The notes under the pieces were generated by a model that ran no database searches, was not told the origin of the DNA, and saw only the letters and a list, made by a program, of their open reading frames with translations. A DNA stretch of 40,457 nucleotides from Pseudomonadota bacterium (GTDB lineage: Bacteria > Bdellovibrionota > Bacteriovoracia > Bacteriovoracales > Bacteriovoracaceae), in assembly GCA_027487685.1 (NCBI GenBank), contig JAIYDC010000028.1:1-40457 (forward strand). Reading direction: 5' to 3'. Below are positions 8,703 to 17,581 of this stretch, one piece after another. The position numbers and the translations under genes were made by a program. How positions within the stretch are numbered: the first letter of the stretch is position 1; the number at the start of each line of letters is the position of its first letter.

Positions 8703-9698
8703 TTGACGACTCTGGCCATCATAGGTAGTGGGATCGCGGGGAGGAGTCTTGTTTACTCTCTTGCTCGGGAGGGTAAGCTTCTGGAGAAAATTGTTCTTTT
8801 TTCCTCCGACCATATCACTTCTCCATGTACTTTTAATTCCACCGCGGTAGCAGCTCCCAGAGGAGTTACCAAAGGTCACTCCGCACTCGGGGATCTCTTG
8901 GTTGAGGGACTGGCAGAACTCACAGAGCATGTCAGGACCGATCGGCCTTTGGGCGTGACGGCCATAACCCAGTACAACGCTGCAATGGAAAATCTTGACG
9001 TCTTCTCGAAACGCTTCCCGAGGGGGACGGAGTCCAGGGAATTTTTCCGCGCGGCAACCTATACCGCTGAGGAACCTGCTTTCCTCTTCGACACCCGCGC
9101 CTATGGAGATTGGCTCCTCTCCTATGCACGGGCCTTCTATGGGACTCGGCTAGAAGAGGTTTCAGAGCTTGTGACAGGTATTCGGAATACTTCTCCTGTA
9201 GGTCTCACCACACTTCAGGGGCGAGTGGACTCTTTTGACCGTGTCGTCTTTGCTGGAGGCGCCTACAACCGCTTCTGGAAGTCTCTGGCACCTGATACGG
9301 AACTTGCGACTTCGCGACCGGTACAGGGGAGCTACCTCGAGTATCAAAACGTATCCTGGGATCGCCCCTCATTTTCTCTTACTATCGAAGGAGATACGAT
9401 CGTCTGGAACCGCGCCCTACGTCGTCTGTTCGTCGGCTCTACGACCGAGGAACTCGGGCACCTTTTTCCTCCGCTAGGAGATCTGCGTTCCATGCACCAA
9501 CGTTTGGTTTCACGGGTCGTGCTTCCTCTGCCGAGTTTTGAAGAGGGTCTCATCAGGGTCGGCCTGCGGGAGAAGGCCAAGCGTCGTGCCCCCTATCTTG
9601 TCGAGCGAGGTGGGCTAGTCTTTATGGGAGGCCTCTATAAAAATGCCTTTACGGTGTCGCTGAAGATCTCCAGGGCCCTCGCTCGTCAGCTCCCTTAG
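8703..9698 (+). CDS. FAD-dependent oxidoreductase, DAO family
   Basis: A 331-residue protein that opens with a Rossmann FAD/NAD-binding motif, LAIIGSGIAGRSLVYSL (GxGxxG). A second flavin-site segment lies in the middle (FDRVVFAGGAYNRFW), and the C-terminal region (GLVFMGGLYKNAFTVSLKIS) resembles the closing FAD-contact segment of D-amino-acid-oxidase-like enzymes. The likely start is TTG at 8703, six to seven bases after AAAGGA; no ATG lies before the GxGxxG motif. Substrate cannot be told. It is divergent from tex and its last 50 bases overlap the convergent pyroglutamyl-peptidase-like gene. Confidence 0.8.
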   Translation: MTTLAIIGSGIAGRSLVYSLAREGKLLEKIVLFSSDHITSPCTFNSTAVAAPRGVTKGHSALGDLLVEGLAELTEHVRTDRPLGVTAITQYNAAMENLDVFSKRFPRGTESREFFRAATYTAEEPAFLFDTRAYGDWLLSYARAFYGTRLEEVSELVTGIRNTSPVGLTTLQGRVDSFDRVVFAGGAYNRFWKSLAPDTELATSRPVQGSYLEYQNVSWDRPSFSLTIEGDTIVWNRALRRLFVGSTTEELGHLFPPLGDLRSMHQRLVSRVVLPLPSFEEGLIRVGLREKAKRRAPYLVERGGLVFMGGLYKNAFTVSLKISRALARQLP

Positions 9699-10431
9699 CT
9701 CGCTTGTAAAACTCTGAAAGACACCCATCCTCTCGGTGGCGCTCACGGAGAATCTGAAGATCTATCTTCCGAACTGGAAGCCGTGCAGAAGCTTCGGTGG
9801 CGGCAGCAGCGGCGATCATTTTTTCCAAGGCCACAATACTTTCCTCGTTCTTCCGATCAAGATTCCGACAGTCATTGGACGGCACGTGGATGAAACCAAA
9901 GCGCTGTTCGGGATAGCGCCAGGCATACTGGTAGGCCACGTTGTTACACACAAAGCTTCCAGCATCGTTAGAAACAAAGACCATCCGGCGCTCCCTGGGT
10001 GAGAGCGCGCAGTACATTTGTGCCAGTGGATAGCGAAGGCCTAGTTCCTGTGGGCCATCTGGATTGATGGGACTCGACTTCCGCATCACTCCGCTATTGT
10101 CCGGACCGAACGAGTGGTCAAGGTTTCTTCCCATGATCTCGGCCTTAAGGTTACAGCCTGTTTCTCCGAGACCTAGCACCAGCGATGGAACGGAGGGAAG
10201 CGAGCGTACGCAATCCTCGATTTGCCCGAAGGAGCGCTCAAAAACCGTCTCGAGTCCACAGAGCTGAACTGTGACTTCTGGGTTATTCCGGAAGCGGGCC
10301 TCCAGCGCTCGGGCGACTCGTTCTGAGTTGTTAAAGGAGGCACCACCAAAGGCGTCGAAAAAGCTCACGACCACCAGGGATTTAGCGTCTACCGTTGCTG
10401 AGAATAGAAGCATCAGAAAAACCATATTCAT
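9649..10431 (-). CDS. exported pyroglutamyl-peptidase-like (C15) cysteine peptidase
   Basis: A 260-residue protein whose body matches pyrrolidone-carboxylate peptidases, which remove N-terminal pyroglutamate. It has VSFFDAFGGASFNNSERVA (family SGFEPFGG..NPS), GLGETG with Glu90, VSNDAGSFVCNNVAYQ with nucleophile Cys162, and GFIHVPS with His182. All three catalytic residues are present. A hydrophobic N terminus ending in an Ala-containing site (MNMVFLMLLFSATVDAKS) looks like a signal peptide, whereas family enzymes are usually cytoplasmic. The C-terminal tail of about 50 residues is extra and Arg/Lys rich. The gene overlaps the 3' end of the convergent FAD oxidoreductase by 50 bases. Confidence 0.85.
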   Translation of the reverse strand: MNMVFLMLLFSATVDAKSLVVVSFFDAFGGASFNNSERVARALEARFRNNPEVTVQLCGLETVFERSFGQIEDCVRSLPSVPSLVLGLGETGCNLKAEIMGRNLDHSFGPDNSGVMRKSSPINPDGPQELGLRYPLAQMYCALSPRERRMVFVSNDAGSFVCNNVAYQYAWRYPEQRFGFIHVPSNDCRNLDRKNEESIVALEKMIAAAAATEASARLPVRKIDLQILRERHREDGCLSEFYKRAKGADERGPWRSSATP

Positions 10432-10572
10432 GGACTGTTCTTCTCACCTTTTCAGATTCTAAGAAAGAGTATGCGGAATTTTTTTCCACCTGCCGATGAG
10501 CACCTAAAGACACATCAACTTGGAATTTAGGAACCGATGAGATCAATATCCACTCTAACCAAAGGATGGCCT

Positions 10573-11238
10573 ATGAAAAAATGGGTTTTTTCTATGGCAC
10601 TTTTTGCAACCTTGGGTCTCCATGATACACAATCCCAGCTCATGCTCTCGCATGACCACAGTCCTCCTCCTGGGCTTTTCGTATCGGGAGACTCGCAGTA
10701 CCTGGATCCAGCGTCGATCGAAACCCGCGTTCTACGGGTGCAGGGGATGCAGATCGAGGGCTTTTCTGGGGCCTCTCTACAAAAGCTCCAGGCCGCTTTC
10801 GTTGTACTTGAAGAGGCGGTAAACACTGAGGAATTTAAGGAACGCGTACTCAATTTTAAGAACTCTAAAGGCCAGCGTGCTTTCGCTTCCAACAAGGGTC
10901 TGACGAACGAACAGATCTATGAGCAGTTCATGGAAGGCCGCGAGACACTTCAGCCAGAGACCGTCGGTGAGATGAATTTCTACCTTCGACTCTACCACCG
11001 CCGGTGGTCCAGAGTAATCGGTTTTACTTCGGCGACAACGAATACGATAAGTATCAATTGGCGCTTCTTCCGAAATTATGAACCGGCCGATGTCGCGGCC
11101 AATCTCGCCCACGAATGGACCCATAAATTGGGATTTGATCACCGGTCGGCCAGTGAATACGATTCTGCCCCTTATGCCATTGGGTATATCGCGGGAGACA
11201 TTGCCAGGAAACTCAGGTCAAAGTCCCTTCACGAATAA
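10573..11238 (+). CDS. exported zincin metallopeptidase-like protein with HExxHxxGxxH
   Basis: A 221-residue protein with an N-terminal signal-like segment (MKKWVFSMALFATLGL) and one clear motif, HEWTHKLGFDH at about residues 180-190. This is the extended HExxHxxGxxH zinc site of metzincins: three His ligands and the catalytic Glu. The helix leading into it (ADVAANLAHEWTH) is typical. I see no classic Met-turn; YDSAPYAIGYI occupies the expected region. The start is ATG 10573 after AAAGGATGG. The gene is convergent with the second transglutaminase gene, only two bases separating the stop codons. Likely an extracytoplasmic peptidase; the substrate is unknown. Confidence 0.72.
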   Translation: MKKWVFSMALFATLGLHDTQSQLMLSHDHSPPPGLFVSGDSQYLDPASIETRVLRVQGMQIEGFSGASLQKLQAAFVVLEEAVNTEEFKERVLNFKNSKGQRAFASNKGLTNEQIYEQFMEGRETLQPETVGEMNFYLRLYHRRWSRVIGFTSATTNTISINWRFFRNYEPADVAANLAHEWTHKLGFDHRSASEYDSAPYAIGYIAGDIARKLRSKSLHE

Positions 11239-11240
11239 GA

Positions 11241-12467
11241 TTATTTAGAGAGCTCGAACAGTCGCTCCACCACCCGTGAAAGCGGCTGTCCTCTTTTAGC
11301 CGAGATTTTCGAGAGTTCTACCGTTGAGGTGGAGACGCCTCTCTTTTCGGCATCCGAGAGCGGATAAGTTCGGTCATTCGGCGCCCAGATGAAGTCCGGC
11401 AGATTCTTTGAGAATGACTCACCCCGGAGGATGTTATTGCGGGAGTCGAGCTCAAGATCGTAGACATAGCTCTTCGTCAAAACCTTATCCATTAAGGGAC
11501 CATCGGTGTCACTGAGATTCGCTTCCCGCATGTCCCGGAAGTTCACGGTGAGCTTCACTCCCACAATGAAAGCTGTCTGCGGATGCCGGCGGCCAGGTCT
11601 GGCAAAGCGGCTTTTCTTATCGAACGATTCCTTTACTGCTTCGAAGTCTTGAGACTCCTCATCATCGAAGACGTTATAGTAAGTCACCTGATAGCTCTCG
11701 ACGGGATAATTCCAGACTTCTCCACCGGGAGAAACATCGGCGATGAAGGTTTTCTTGAGCTTCCCGACACGGGTCATAAGAGCACGGTGAAAGGTTCCTG
11801 GATTGGTTTCATCACAGGCGCCAGTGAACGTGCCAATTACTGGTCGGCAGCGTTTTCCGATGAAGATAACCGGCCCCTGAGAGCGGGCGTACATCTGTGA
11901 ACCCAAGGCTTTGATGTCTTCCGGGAAGAAAGTCAGTGATAGACCCTTTGGTGTGACAAGAGTGACGCTCTTGCGAGGTCTAGGCATCTTTTGGGAGGCG
12001 GAGGCCCAGCCGTCGCAAAGACCACGCCAGGTCTTCACATTTCCATTCAGGTTGCCTTTTTCTCCGAGCTCCCAGGCGTATTTTGTGAGGGTCATTTCTT
12101 CATCACCGACCAAGAGGTCGTACTTCTCTGCGGGTGAAAGTTCGTTCTCACGGCCGGTAAAACTATAGAGAGGAAGTTTCAAATAGAGCTCATGGTGCTT
12201 GTCCCACTGGGCTTTCCCTTCCAGGAGGAGTCTCAGTTCCGGTGCTCGGTAGCGGACACCAAGGGATCCCTGGTACGTAGGCCAGTATGATCCAGACCAT
12301 AAGTCTAAGTTCGTTTGTCCTCTATCAAGGCCCAGCCTCGCTGCTTCGGTAAGGGAGCGGATTTCCCTCTGACCTTCAAACAGAGGAGTCGGGTCCTCTT
12401 CGGTCTTGGCCGTCTGCCCAAAGGCAGCGGCAGAGGCGAGGGCCGTGAGTAGTACTAGCGTTTTCAT
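11241..12467 (-). CDS. exported elicitor-type transglutaminase, shorter paralog
   Basis: A 408-residue protein with a signal peptide (MKTLVLLTALASAAAFGQ). It is homologous to its upstream neighbour: both have GxYWPxYQG, SPAEKYDLLVGD-like, C-x-GWA, FFPEDIKAL, TFHRALMTRVG and FIADVSPG blocks in the same order. The likely Cys-His-Asp triad is Cys151 (GLCDGWASA), His227 (PGTFHRAL) and Asp244 (FIADVS). The CxGW block and block order match the transglutaminase-elicitor family described from Phytophthora and vibrios, enzymes that form glutamyl-lysine isopeptide bonds. It follows the longer paralog by six bases and is surely co-transcribed. Substrates would be extracytoplasmic. Family assignment is from motif memory and is good but not certain. 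Confidence 0.75.
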   Translation of the reverse strand: MKTLVLLTALASAAAFGQTAKTEEDPTPLFEGQREIRSLTEAARLGLDRGQTNLDLWSGSYWPTYQGSLGVRYRAPELRLLLEGKAQWDKHHELYLKLPLYSFTGRENELSPAEKYDLLVGDEEMTLTKYAWELGEKGNLNGNVKTWRGLCDGWASASQKMPRPRKSVTLVTPKGLSLTFFPEDIKALGSQMYARSQGPVIFIGKRCRPVIGTFTGACDETNPGTFHRALMTRVGKLKKTFIADVSPGGEVWNYPVESYQVTYYNVFDDEESQDFEAVKESFDKKSRFARPGRRHPQTAFIVGVKLTVNFRDMREANLSDTDGPLMDKVLTKSYVYDLELDSRNNILRGESFSKNLPDFIWAPNDRTYPLSDAEKRGVSTSTVELSKISAKRGQPLSRVVERLFELSK

Positions 12468-12473
12468 CAGATC

Positions 12474-14147
12474 CTACCTTCGCGACTCGTTCAGGAGTGT
12501 TTCAATAACGTTGATCAGCGGCTGCGGACGTGGGTAGCGGAATTCGCACTCGACCATGATGGGTGCTCCTCCGTTTTCAGGGAACACTGGGCACATCGGA
12601 GAGACACCCCAGTAGCGCTTGGATTCCTCATAAACGAAGCTGTGTGCGCCTCGAGCGGCCGGCGCAAAGTCTCTTGGAGGAAGAGTACTGCGAGAAAAGT
12701 TCCATGTCGGGAGAGAGAGTGGCCTGAAGTATTCTTTCCAGTCCCGTGGGACTACCCAGAAAAAGTCCGGCTGGTTGGTCTTGGTATTGATCACCCCCGG
12801 CCCCCCTTTGCGGGCCACGCGCCACTGGCCTCCGACCACTTTCCCACGCCAGTCTAGCTCGAGGTCATAGGTAAAGCTGAAGTCGGAGATCTTGTCATCC
12901 GCCGGGCCGTTAACTTCGGCCTTCCTTGCATATTCCCAATCGACATACTTGAGTTTGACTTCGACACCCACGATGTGAGTAGCCTCTGTATTTCTCGAGT
13001 TCCGGAATGGATCCTTATCGCCGTAGACAGAGCGGGAAAGTACAGACTGGGCGAGGGGGCCCTCTTTTCCGGTCCTCGGGTTAAAGTAGTAGAGTTCATA
13101 CCCAGAGACCGGCTGATTCGCGATCGCGGCTTCGGCAGTTTTATCCACCACGAAGCTTCTGCCCTCGATCCCGAGAATGTTGATCAGGGAAACATGGAAA
13201 ATTCCAGGGTGAACGTCCGCGCAGCGTGGGAGAAGAGTCACGTCATCACGATCTTTAACTAAGTCGATGTAGCGGCCGTTACTATCTTTGTCTGGATTTT
13301 TCTTATTGCAACGGTTTCCTTCGAAGATCACGTTTGATTGGAGTGTGGAGTTCGCCCACATAAGCGAGATAAGGGCCTTGATGTCATTCGGGTAGAATGG
13401 CATCCGTTTGCCATTAGGAAGAGTGACAGTGACGGTACGCTCAGGTCGTGGAGTGTGTCCTGCTGCGACTGCCCAGCCGTGGCAGATGCCTTCCCAAAGC
13501 GCCATTCTTTTATTCACGCTAGGAATGCGGTGGCCATCTGGAAGATTGATTGCCGAAAGGAAACCCCATTTCTTCTCATTCCCCCACTTCTCGGCATAGG
13601 CCCATACTTTGTTGGTAAGATCGAAGCTGGTGTCCCCTAGGAGAATGTCATACTTTTCAGAGGGTGCAAGCTTAGCCAGTGCCTCTTCATCGAGCTGGTA
13701 TATTTGAGGATGCACCTTCTCTGCGCGCTTCTTATAGTCACTTACGTTTTTCTTCCAATCGAGGTTGCGGCGAATTGAGAAGATAAATGTATCAAGATCT
13801 TTGTCTTGATACGTATTCCCAACCATACCCTGGTACAGAGGCCAGTAAGGCCCACCCCAGGGCTGAATTTTAGTATTGGCACGATTTAGGCCCCGCCGCT
13901 CCATCTCAAAAACGTTGGAGAGGTAGTTTTCACCTTCATTGAGTGCGGTGAGACGGGCCTTAATATGGTCCGTTGAGTAGGGTTTGAAAGGGTAAATTGA
14001 CTTGTTCGGTTCACTCACTCTGCCGGGATCCTTGCAATCCTGAGTCTCCTCGTCACAGTCGTCCTGATCAGCAACCATCTGGGCGTGTCCATGGCCCGAG
14101 AGGACGGCGAGAGTCAGGGACATCATGAGATAGTGCTTGGTCTTCAT
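12474..14147 (-). CDS. exported elicitor-type transglutaminase, longer paralog
   Basis: A 557-residue protein with a signal peptide (MKTKHYLMMSLTLAVLSGHGHAQ) followed by an acidic Cys-containing linker (DQDDCDEETQDCKD). The catalytic region carries Cys222 (WEGICHGWAVAAGH), His318 (HPGIFHVSL) and Asp335 (SFVVDKT), in the same block order as the downstream paralog. It has extra loops, including a Cys-rich insert near 280-310, and an extra C-terminal region of about 100 residues (WKEYFRPLSLPTWNF onward). The start ATG at 14147 has a strong ACGGAGG site. Likely role: cross-linking proteins or peptides in the envelope or outside the cell. It is separated from the barrel gene upstream by a hairpin and is probably its own transcription unit with the second paralog. 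Confidence 0.76.
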   Translation of the reverse strand: MKTKHYLMMSLTLAVLSGHGHAQMVADQDDCDEETQDCKDPGRVSEPNKSIYPFKPYSTDHIKARLTALNEGENYLSNVFEMERRGLNRANTKIQPWGGPYWPLYQGMVGNTYQDKDLDTFIFSIRRNLDWKKNVSDYKKRAEKVHPQIYQLDEEALAKLAPSEKYDILLGDTSFDLTNKVWAYAEKWGNEKKWGFLSAINLPDGHRIPSVNKRMALWEGICHGWAVAAGHTPRPERTVTVTLPNGKRMPFYPNDIKALISLMWANSTLQSNVIFEGNRCNKKNPDKDSNGRYIDLVKDRDDVTLLPRCADVHPGIFHVSLINILGIEGRSFVVDKTAEAAIANQPVSGYELYYFNPRTGKEGPLAQSVLSRSVYGDKDPFRNSRNTEATHIVGVEVKLKYVDWEYARKAEVNGPADDKISDFSFTYDLELDWRGKVVGGQWRVARKGGPGVINTKTNQPDFFWVVPRDWKEYFRPLSLPTWNFSRSTLPPRDFAPAARGAHSFVYEESKRYWGVSPMCPVFPENGGAPIMVECEFRYPRPQPLINVIETLLNESRR

Positions 14148-14279
14148 AGTACCTCCGTTAGAGAATATGTGCTGTGGTGTATCAAAGTTGTGAATTGATT
14201 TCGAGATCTTTCGGCCAGATTAGTAAAGAATACAATCCTCGGTGACGGGCCATTTTGAATCTGAGGGGATGGATGAAAG

Positions 14280-14301
14280 AAGGGCCCCGTAAGAGGCCCT
14301 T
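14280..14301 (-). terminator. hairpin terminator after the ATP-grasp/barrel operon
   Basis: A perfect 7-bp stem (AAGGGCC/GGCCCTT) with an 8-base loop lies 29 bases past the stop of the barrel gene. It is followed on the minus strand by the moderately T-rich CTTTCATCC. It would separate the ATP-grasp operon from the transglutaminase pair. Confidence 0.55.
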
Positions 14302-14329
14302 GGATGGAACTTTGAGAAAAGGAAAAGGT

Positions 14330-15352
14330 CTAGAAGCGCAGGGTAAGGTCGGCACCGAGGGCGCTGGTCTCCGGTCTAAACTTCAGCAGCGTCTGGGTGA
14401 AAAGCCCCACGGATTTCAGAAAACGGATTTTCTGAGGGAAGTAACTTAAGGTCAAGCGAGCGCGGTCTGAGAGGTTGTTATTGAAGTCCTGCGAACTCGA
14501 TTGAACACCCCGCTGATCCCAGTCGAAGGTGACGACGGATCCGAGCATCCAGCGGTCACTGAAGCGGTAGTTCAGGTAGGGACCTCCGGAGACGATCATG
14601 GTCTGAAGCGGCGTCGGTCTTCCGCCGAATTCCACCGGGAAAGGAGGTGCTTTGACGTTGTTTTGGTAATACATCCGATAGATCTGGCCCATGAGACCTG
14701 CGCTCCAGCTGACACTTGGGAGGTTGAATGCAAAAGACTGGGCCACAACCCAGGCCCAGCGCATTTCGTCATCTTTTGAGATGTTGGATGTGGGGTGCTC
14801 ATAGGAGAGTGTTGTGTAGAGTGTGCCGAAGGACAGGGACAGCGAGGGTATGTTGACGTAGGCCCGAGCATTGAAGAAGAGCCAGTCTGAGGTATTGGTA
14901 TAGACTTCCCCTCGGTCGTTTTCGTTCCTGACTTCTCGGGTGTAGCCATTGACCGCAGAAAGGGTCGTGCCGATGGCCCAATCCTCGGTAATCTGGTGGC
15001 GGAGATTTAAGGCATGGAAGGATTGCAGCGGGGCACGTCCGGTCCCTGGAGAGTCAATGCCCTCTTGGAAGACGTTGTAGGTCTCGGATCCTGATCCCAC
15101 TGGGGTTGGACCCAGAAACTGCTGGTAATAGGAAAGGGAGGTGTTCTCCAGAAGCCGACGTCCCAGGTCTTTCTTTGGCATCGAGCGCAGGAGGATTTGT
15201 CCCGGGGTGTTCTGATTCTGACTCTGGTAGCTGCCTTGATTATTAACCTGGGCAAAGACCGGGTCGTTTGAGCTTTGAGCGCAGACAGTGCCGGCCGAAA
15301 GGGCACCAACGGCGAAGAGCAAGGTCCGAAGGTTGAAGACTCTAGTGATCAT
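14330..15352 (-). CDS. outer-membrane beta-barrel protein in the ATP-grasp operon
   Basis: A 340-residue protein with a signal peptide (LLFAVGALSAGTVCAQ) and a body of alternating amphipathic strands rich in Tyr, Trp and Phe (ARAYVNIPSLSLSFGTLY, GPYLNYRFSDRWMLGSVV). It ends LTLRF; the terminal aromatic residue is the classical outer-membrane barrel insertion signal. An N-terminal periplasmic stretch (about 25-75) is rich in Gln and Asn. The start overlaps the upstream stop by four bases (ATGA). Likely a 10-14-strand porin or transporter. Its fixed place in this operon suggests it moves or anchors something made or processed by the cluster, which is inference. Confidence 0.8.
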   Translation of the reverse strand: MITRVFNLRTLLFAVGALSAGTVCAQSSNDPVFAQVNNQGSYQSQNQNTPGQILLRSMPKKDLGRRLLENTSLSYYQQFLGPTPVGSGSETYNVFQEGIDSPGTGRAPLQSFHALNLRHQITEDWAIGTTLSAVNGYTREVRNENDRGEVYTNTSDWLFFNARAYVNIPSLSLSFGTLYTTLSYEHPTSNISKDDEMRWAWVVAQSFAFNLPSVSWSAGLMGQIYRMYYQNNVKAPPFPVEFGGRPTPLQTMIVSGGPYLNYRFSDRWMLGSVVTFDWDQRGVQSSSQDFNNNLSDRARLTLSYFPQKIRFLKSVGLFTQTLLKFRPETSALGADLTLRF

Positions 15353-17568
15353 AGTTTGGTCCCGGCCGTATTTTTGTTCGCGGCAATGTTGAGGTTGTCG
15401 AGCTTCTCACGGTCGGAGAGAAATTCTTTAAGGTTATCGATGACGATCATCCGCTGGCTGGATTCGATATCCTTGCCCAGCCGATTCTTGATCTCTTCGC
15501 GGATTCCCACATATTCGAGGGTCAAATTGTGGAGAAGAGTTTCGTAGAGCAAAGAAACTTTAGTGCGAGCTAACACCTCGGTCGGAGTCAAGAGCTGGCC
15601 CGAAATGTCGCGCTTGAGAAGGAGGGCGAGTTCCTCTCGTTTGGCCGAATACACGGACTGGAGTACCCAGACGGTATTTCGGACGGACCAGATGTACATA
15701 TTAAGGCCCATGTTTGAGGCCTCTTCTGCCTTCGAATTCTGAAGGAAGAGGATCTCCCATTGCCGCTTCATGTAGCCACGGAACTCTTTGGTATCGAAGA
15801 CGTCTTTTTGTTTAAAAAGGTCGGAGTTGGCCACCAGATTGCGTAGAACAGTACCGGTTTCTTTTCTGTTCTTGGCATAGTGTTCTGCTAGGGCGCTGAT
15901 CCTCTCGTGGCCCGCAGGGCGCTTAAGGTTTTTGTAACGCCATGAAAGGATATTGGTCATCTCTTCCATGAAGACAAAGGCCCGACCTACATAATAGTCG
16001 TTTCGCTTTTGCTCCCGATCCTGATCGAGCATGACATAGATCTGGTCGAGAATGAAGCGTCCCATCCGGTCCCAAAGATAGAGCTGGAGCTGCTGGGTCC
16101 GATTGATCTCATTGAAGAGATACTGCTTCATCTTGGGAGAGAGATTGGGGTTCTCACCTCTAAGTTTAAAAATGGCCTGTGAGTAGCGCTCGAGTTCTTC
16201 CCAAGTGGCCTCGACCTGGATGGGAAAGTTGTACTGGGTCTCCAGCTGCTCGAGGCGTCCCATGCGTGAAGCGTATTCGATGTTCTCTTCGTAGGCGATT
16301 TGAAGCTGCTTAAAGTTACTCATCCGCTCGGCCCAGGTCGTTCTATTCACGGCTTCAGAATCCGTCGTTAGAAGCATATTCATGTGGGCCGGGGTTATCT
16401 GTTCGGTTGCGCCGTCTCCCAAGTTCACGACGTACGGTTTCGCGGCCCCCGTGGTCATAGGTGACTGGTAGATGATGTTTCCCAGAGGAAGCAATGGTTG
16501 AGTTGACGCTTGGGGGGCGGCCTGAGCTACGGACACAGTGTCTTTAACGAGGTCCGTGTTAACGGCGGCGATCGCCTGCTGAGATCCTAGGTCACTAGCG
16601 ATCTTGTCGGAACCTTCAAAGAGGCGACCCACTCCGGTTTTCGCCTCGAGATAGGCGGCACGAACTCGGCCCACCGCCTGCATGGCATGAGGATTCATCG
16701 GCATGGTAATGAAGTAGTAGGTAAAAGGGCCATAAACGGCAAGAGCAATCGAGTAGCCCAGATTGTTTCGGACCGTCTGAAAAAACCAGATGATCTTTCC
16801 GACAGTATACCGGTAGAAGAGACCATTGAAGTTATCTAACGGTCGTTCCACGAACCGGGCCAGGAAGCTCTCTGTATTGCGGAAGAGAAGACTAATTTTA
16901 AAGGCGAGTTTTGAGTAGCGATGAGCGCGGATCTTCGTTCCCATAATTTGGTCACGCTCTTTCCGGAGGTTTCCGAAAACAAGTTGCCGCTCTTCCCAGG
17001 TGAGTACGGGGTCAAGCTCCGCGGCGAGGATTTTATGGTAGACCGCTTTGATCGCTGAATCTTCCACTTTCTTTCGGATCGGAAGCTCAATCGTCGGAGA
17101 CCGGTCAAGTGAGCGCAGGAAATTCTCCACGCCGTGAACCAATGCGGTCTGGGAGCGCCCCTCAGCAGCATTCTTATATTCGAGAGAGAGGTAGTTATAG
17201 AGGTGGTTCAGGATTGGGCAGGAAAGATCCATCTCGTGGAAGTCAACGACCACGGCCTTAAGCGCTTCACGGTCGGCGGAGAAAGTAAGCCCACCCTTGA
17301 TATTGAAATAGTCATGCCGCTCTTGTGTCACCCCGTCCTGCCGAATAATCCGTTTCAAAACGTATCCAGTTCCTCCCAGAATGAGTCCCACCAGAAGCTG
17401 TCCCTCGATGCCGTCTTCATGGTATTCAAAACCACTCAGACCGTTCTGGAACTGAAGCCTTGAGACAGTGCCGTTGATCTCATAGCTGCGCTGCCCACCG
17501 TCCTGGAGAATTGTCTCCAGAAATGGCAGCAGCTCTTCAACGTCCGTAGTCAGGAATTCGTGCTTCAT
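15349..17568 (-). CDS. large helix-rich membrane-associated protein of unknown function
   Basis: A 739-residue protein I do not recognise. It starts at ATG 17568 (MKHEFLTTDVEELL) after AAGG; the frame is open further upstream but that part runs into the Gln-repeat end of the previous gene. The N-terminal third has a mixed alpha/beta region (to about 130). A hydrophobic segment near 275-300 (LGYSIALAVYGPFTYYFI) looks like one membrane helix or hairpin. A low-complexity Ala/Gln/Thr linker follows (about 330-390). The C-terminal half is long charged helices (about 430-720), possibly coiled coil. There is no signal peptide, so it probably spans the inner membrane between the cytoplasmic ATP-grasp protein and the outer-membrane barrel. 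It lies 13 bases after the ATP-grasp gene in the same operon. Confidence 0.7.
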   Translation of the reverse strand: MKHEFLTTDVEELLPFLETILQDGGQRSYEINGTVSRLQFQNGLSGFEYHEDGIEGQLLVGLILGGTGYVLKRIIRQDGVTQERHDYFNIKGGLTFSADREALKAVVVDFHEMDLSCPILNHLYNYLSLEYKNAAEGRSQTALVHGVENFLRSLDRSPTIELPIRKKVEDSAIKAVYHKILAAELDPVLTWEERQLVFGNLRKERDQIMGTKIRAHRYSKLAFKISLLFRNTESFLARFVERPLDNFNGLFYRYTVGKIIWFFQTVRNNLGYSIALAVYGPFTYYFITMPMNPHAMQAVGRVRAAYLEAKTGVGRLFEGSDKIASDLGSQQAIAAVNTDLVKDTVSVAQAAPQASTQPLLPLGNIIYQSPMTTGAAKPYVVNLGDGATEQITPAHMNMLLTTDSEAVNRTTWAERMSNFKQLQIAYEENIEYASRMGRLEQLETQYNFPIQVEATWEELERYSQAIFKLRGENPNLSPKMKQYLFNEINRTQQLQLYLWDRMGRFILDQIYVMLDQDREQKRNDYYVGRAFVFMEEMTNILSWRYKNLKRPAGHERISALAEHYAKNRKETGTVLRNLVANSDLFKQKDVFDTKEFRGYMKRQWEILFLQNSKAEEASNMGLNMYIWSVRNTVWVLQSVYSAKREELALLLKRDISGQLLTPTEVLARTKVSLLYETLLHNLTLEYVGIREEIKNRLGKDIESSQRMIVIDNLKEFLSDREKLDNLNIAANKNTAGTKL

Positions 17569-17581
17569 ACTTACCTTGCAG

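Noticed and set aside
8582-8722. Longer N terminus for Tex (47 extra codons)
   Set aside because: The extension is not conserved-looking, while ATG 8581 has a good ribosome site and matches family length.
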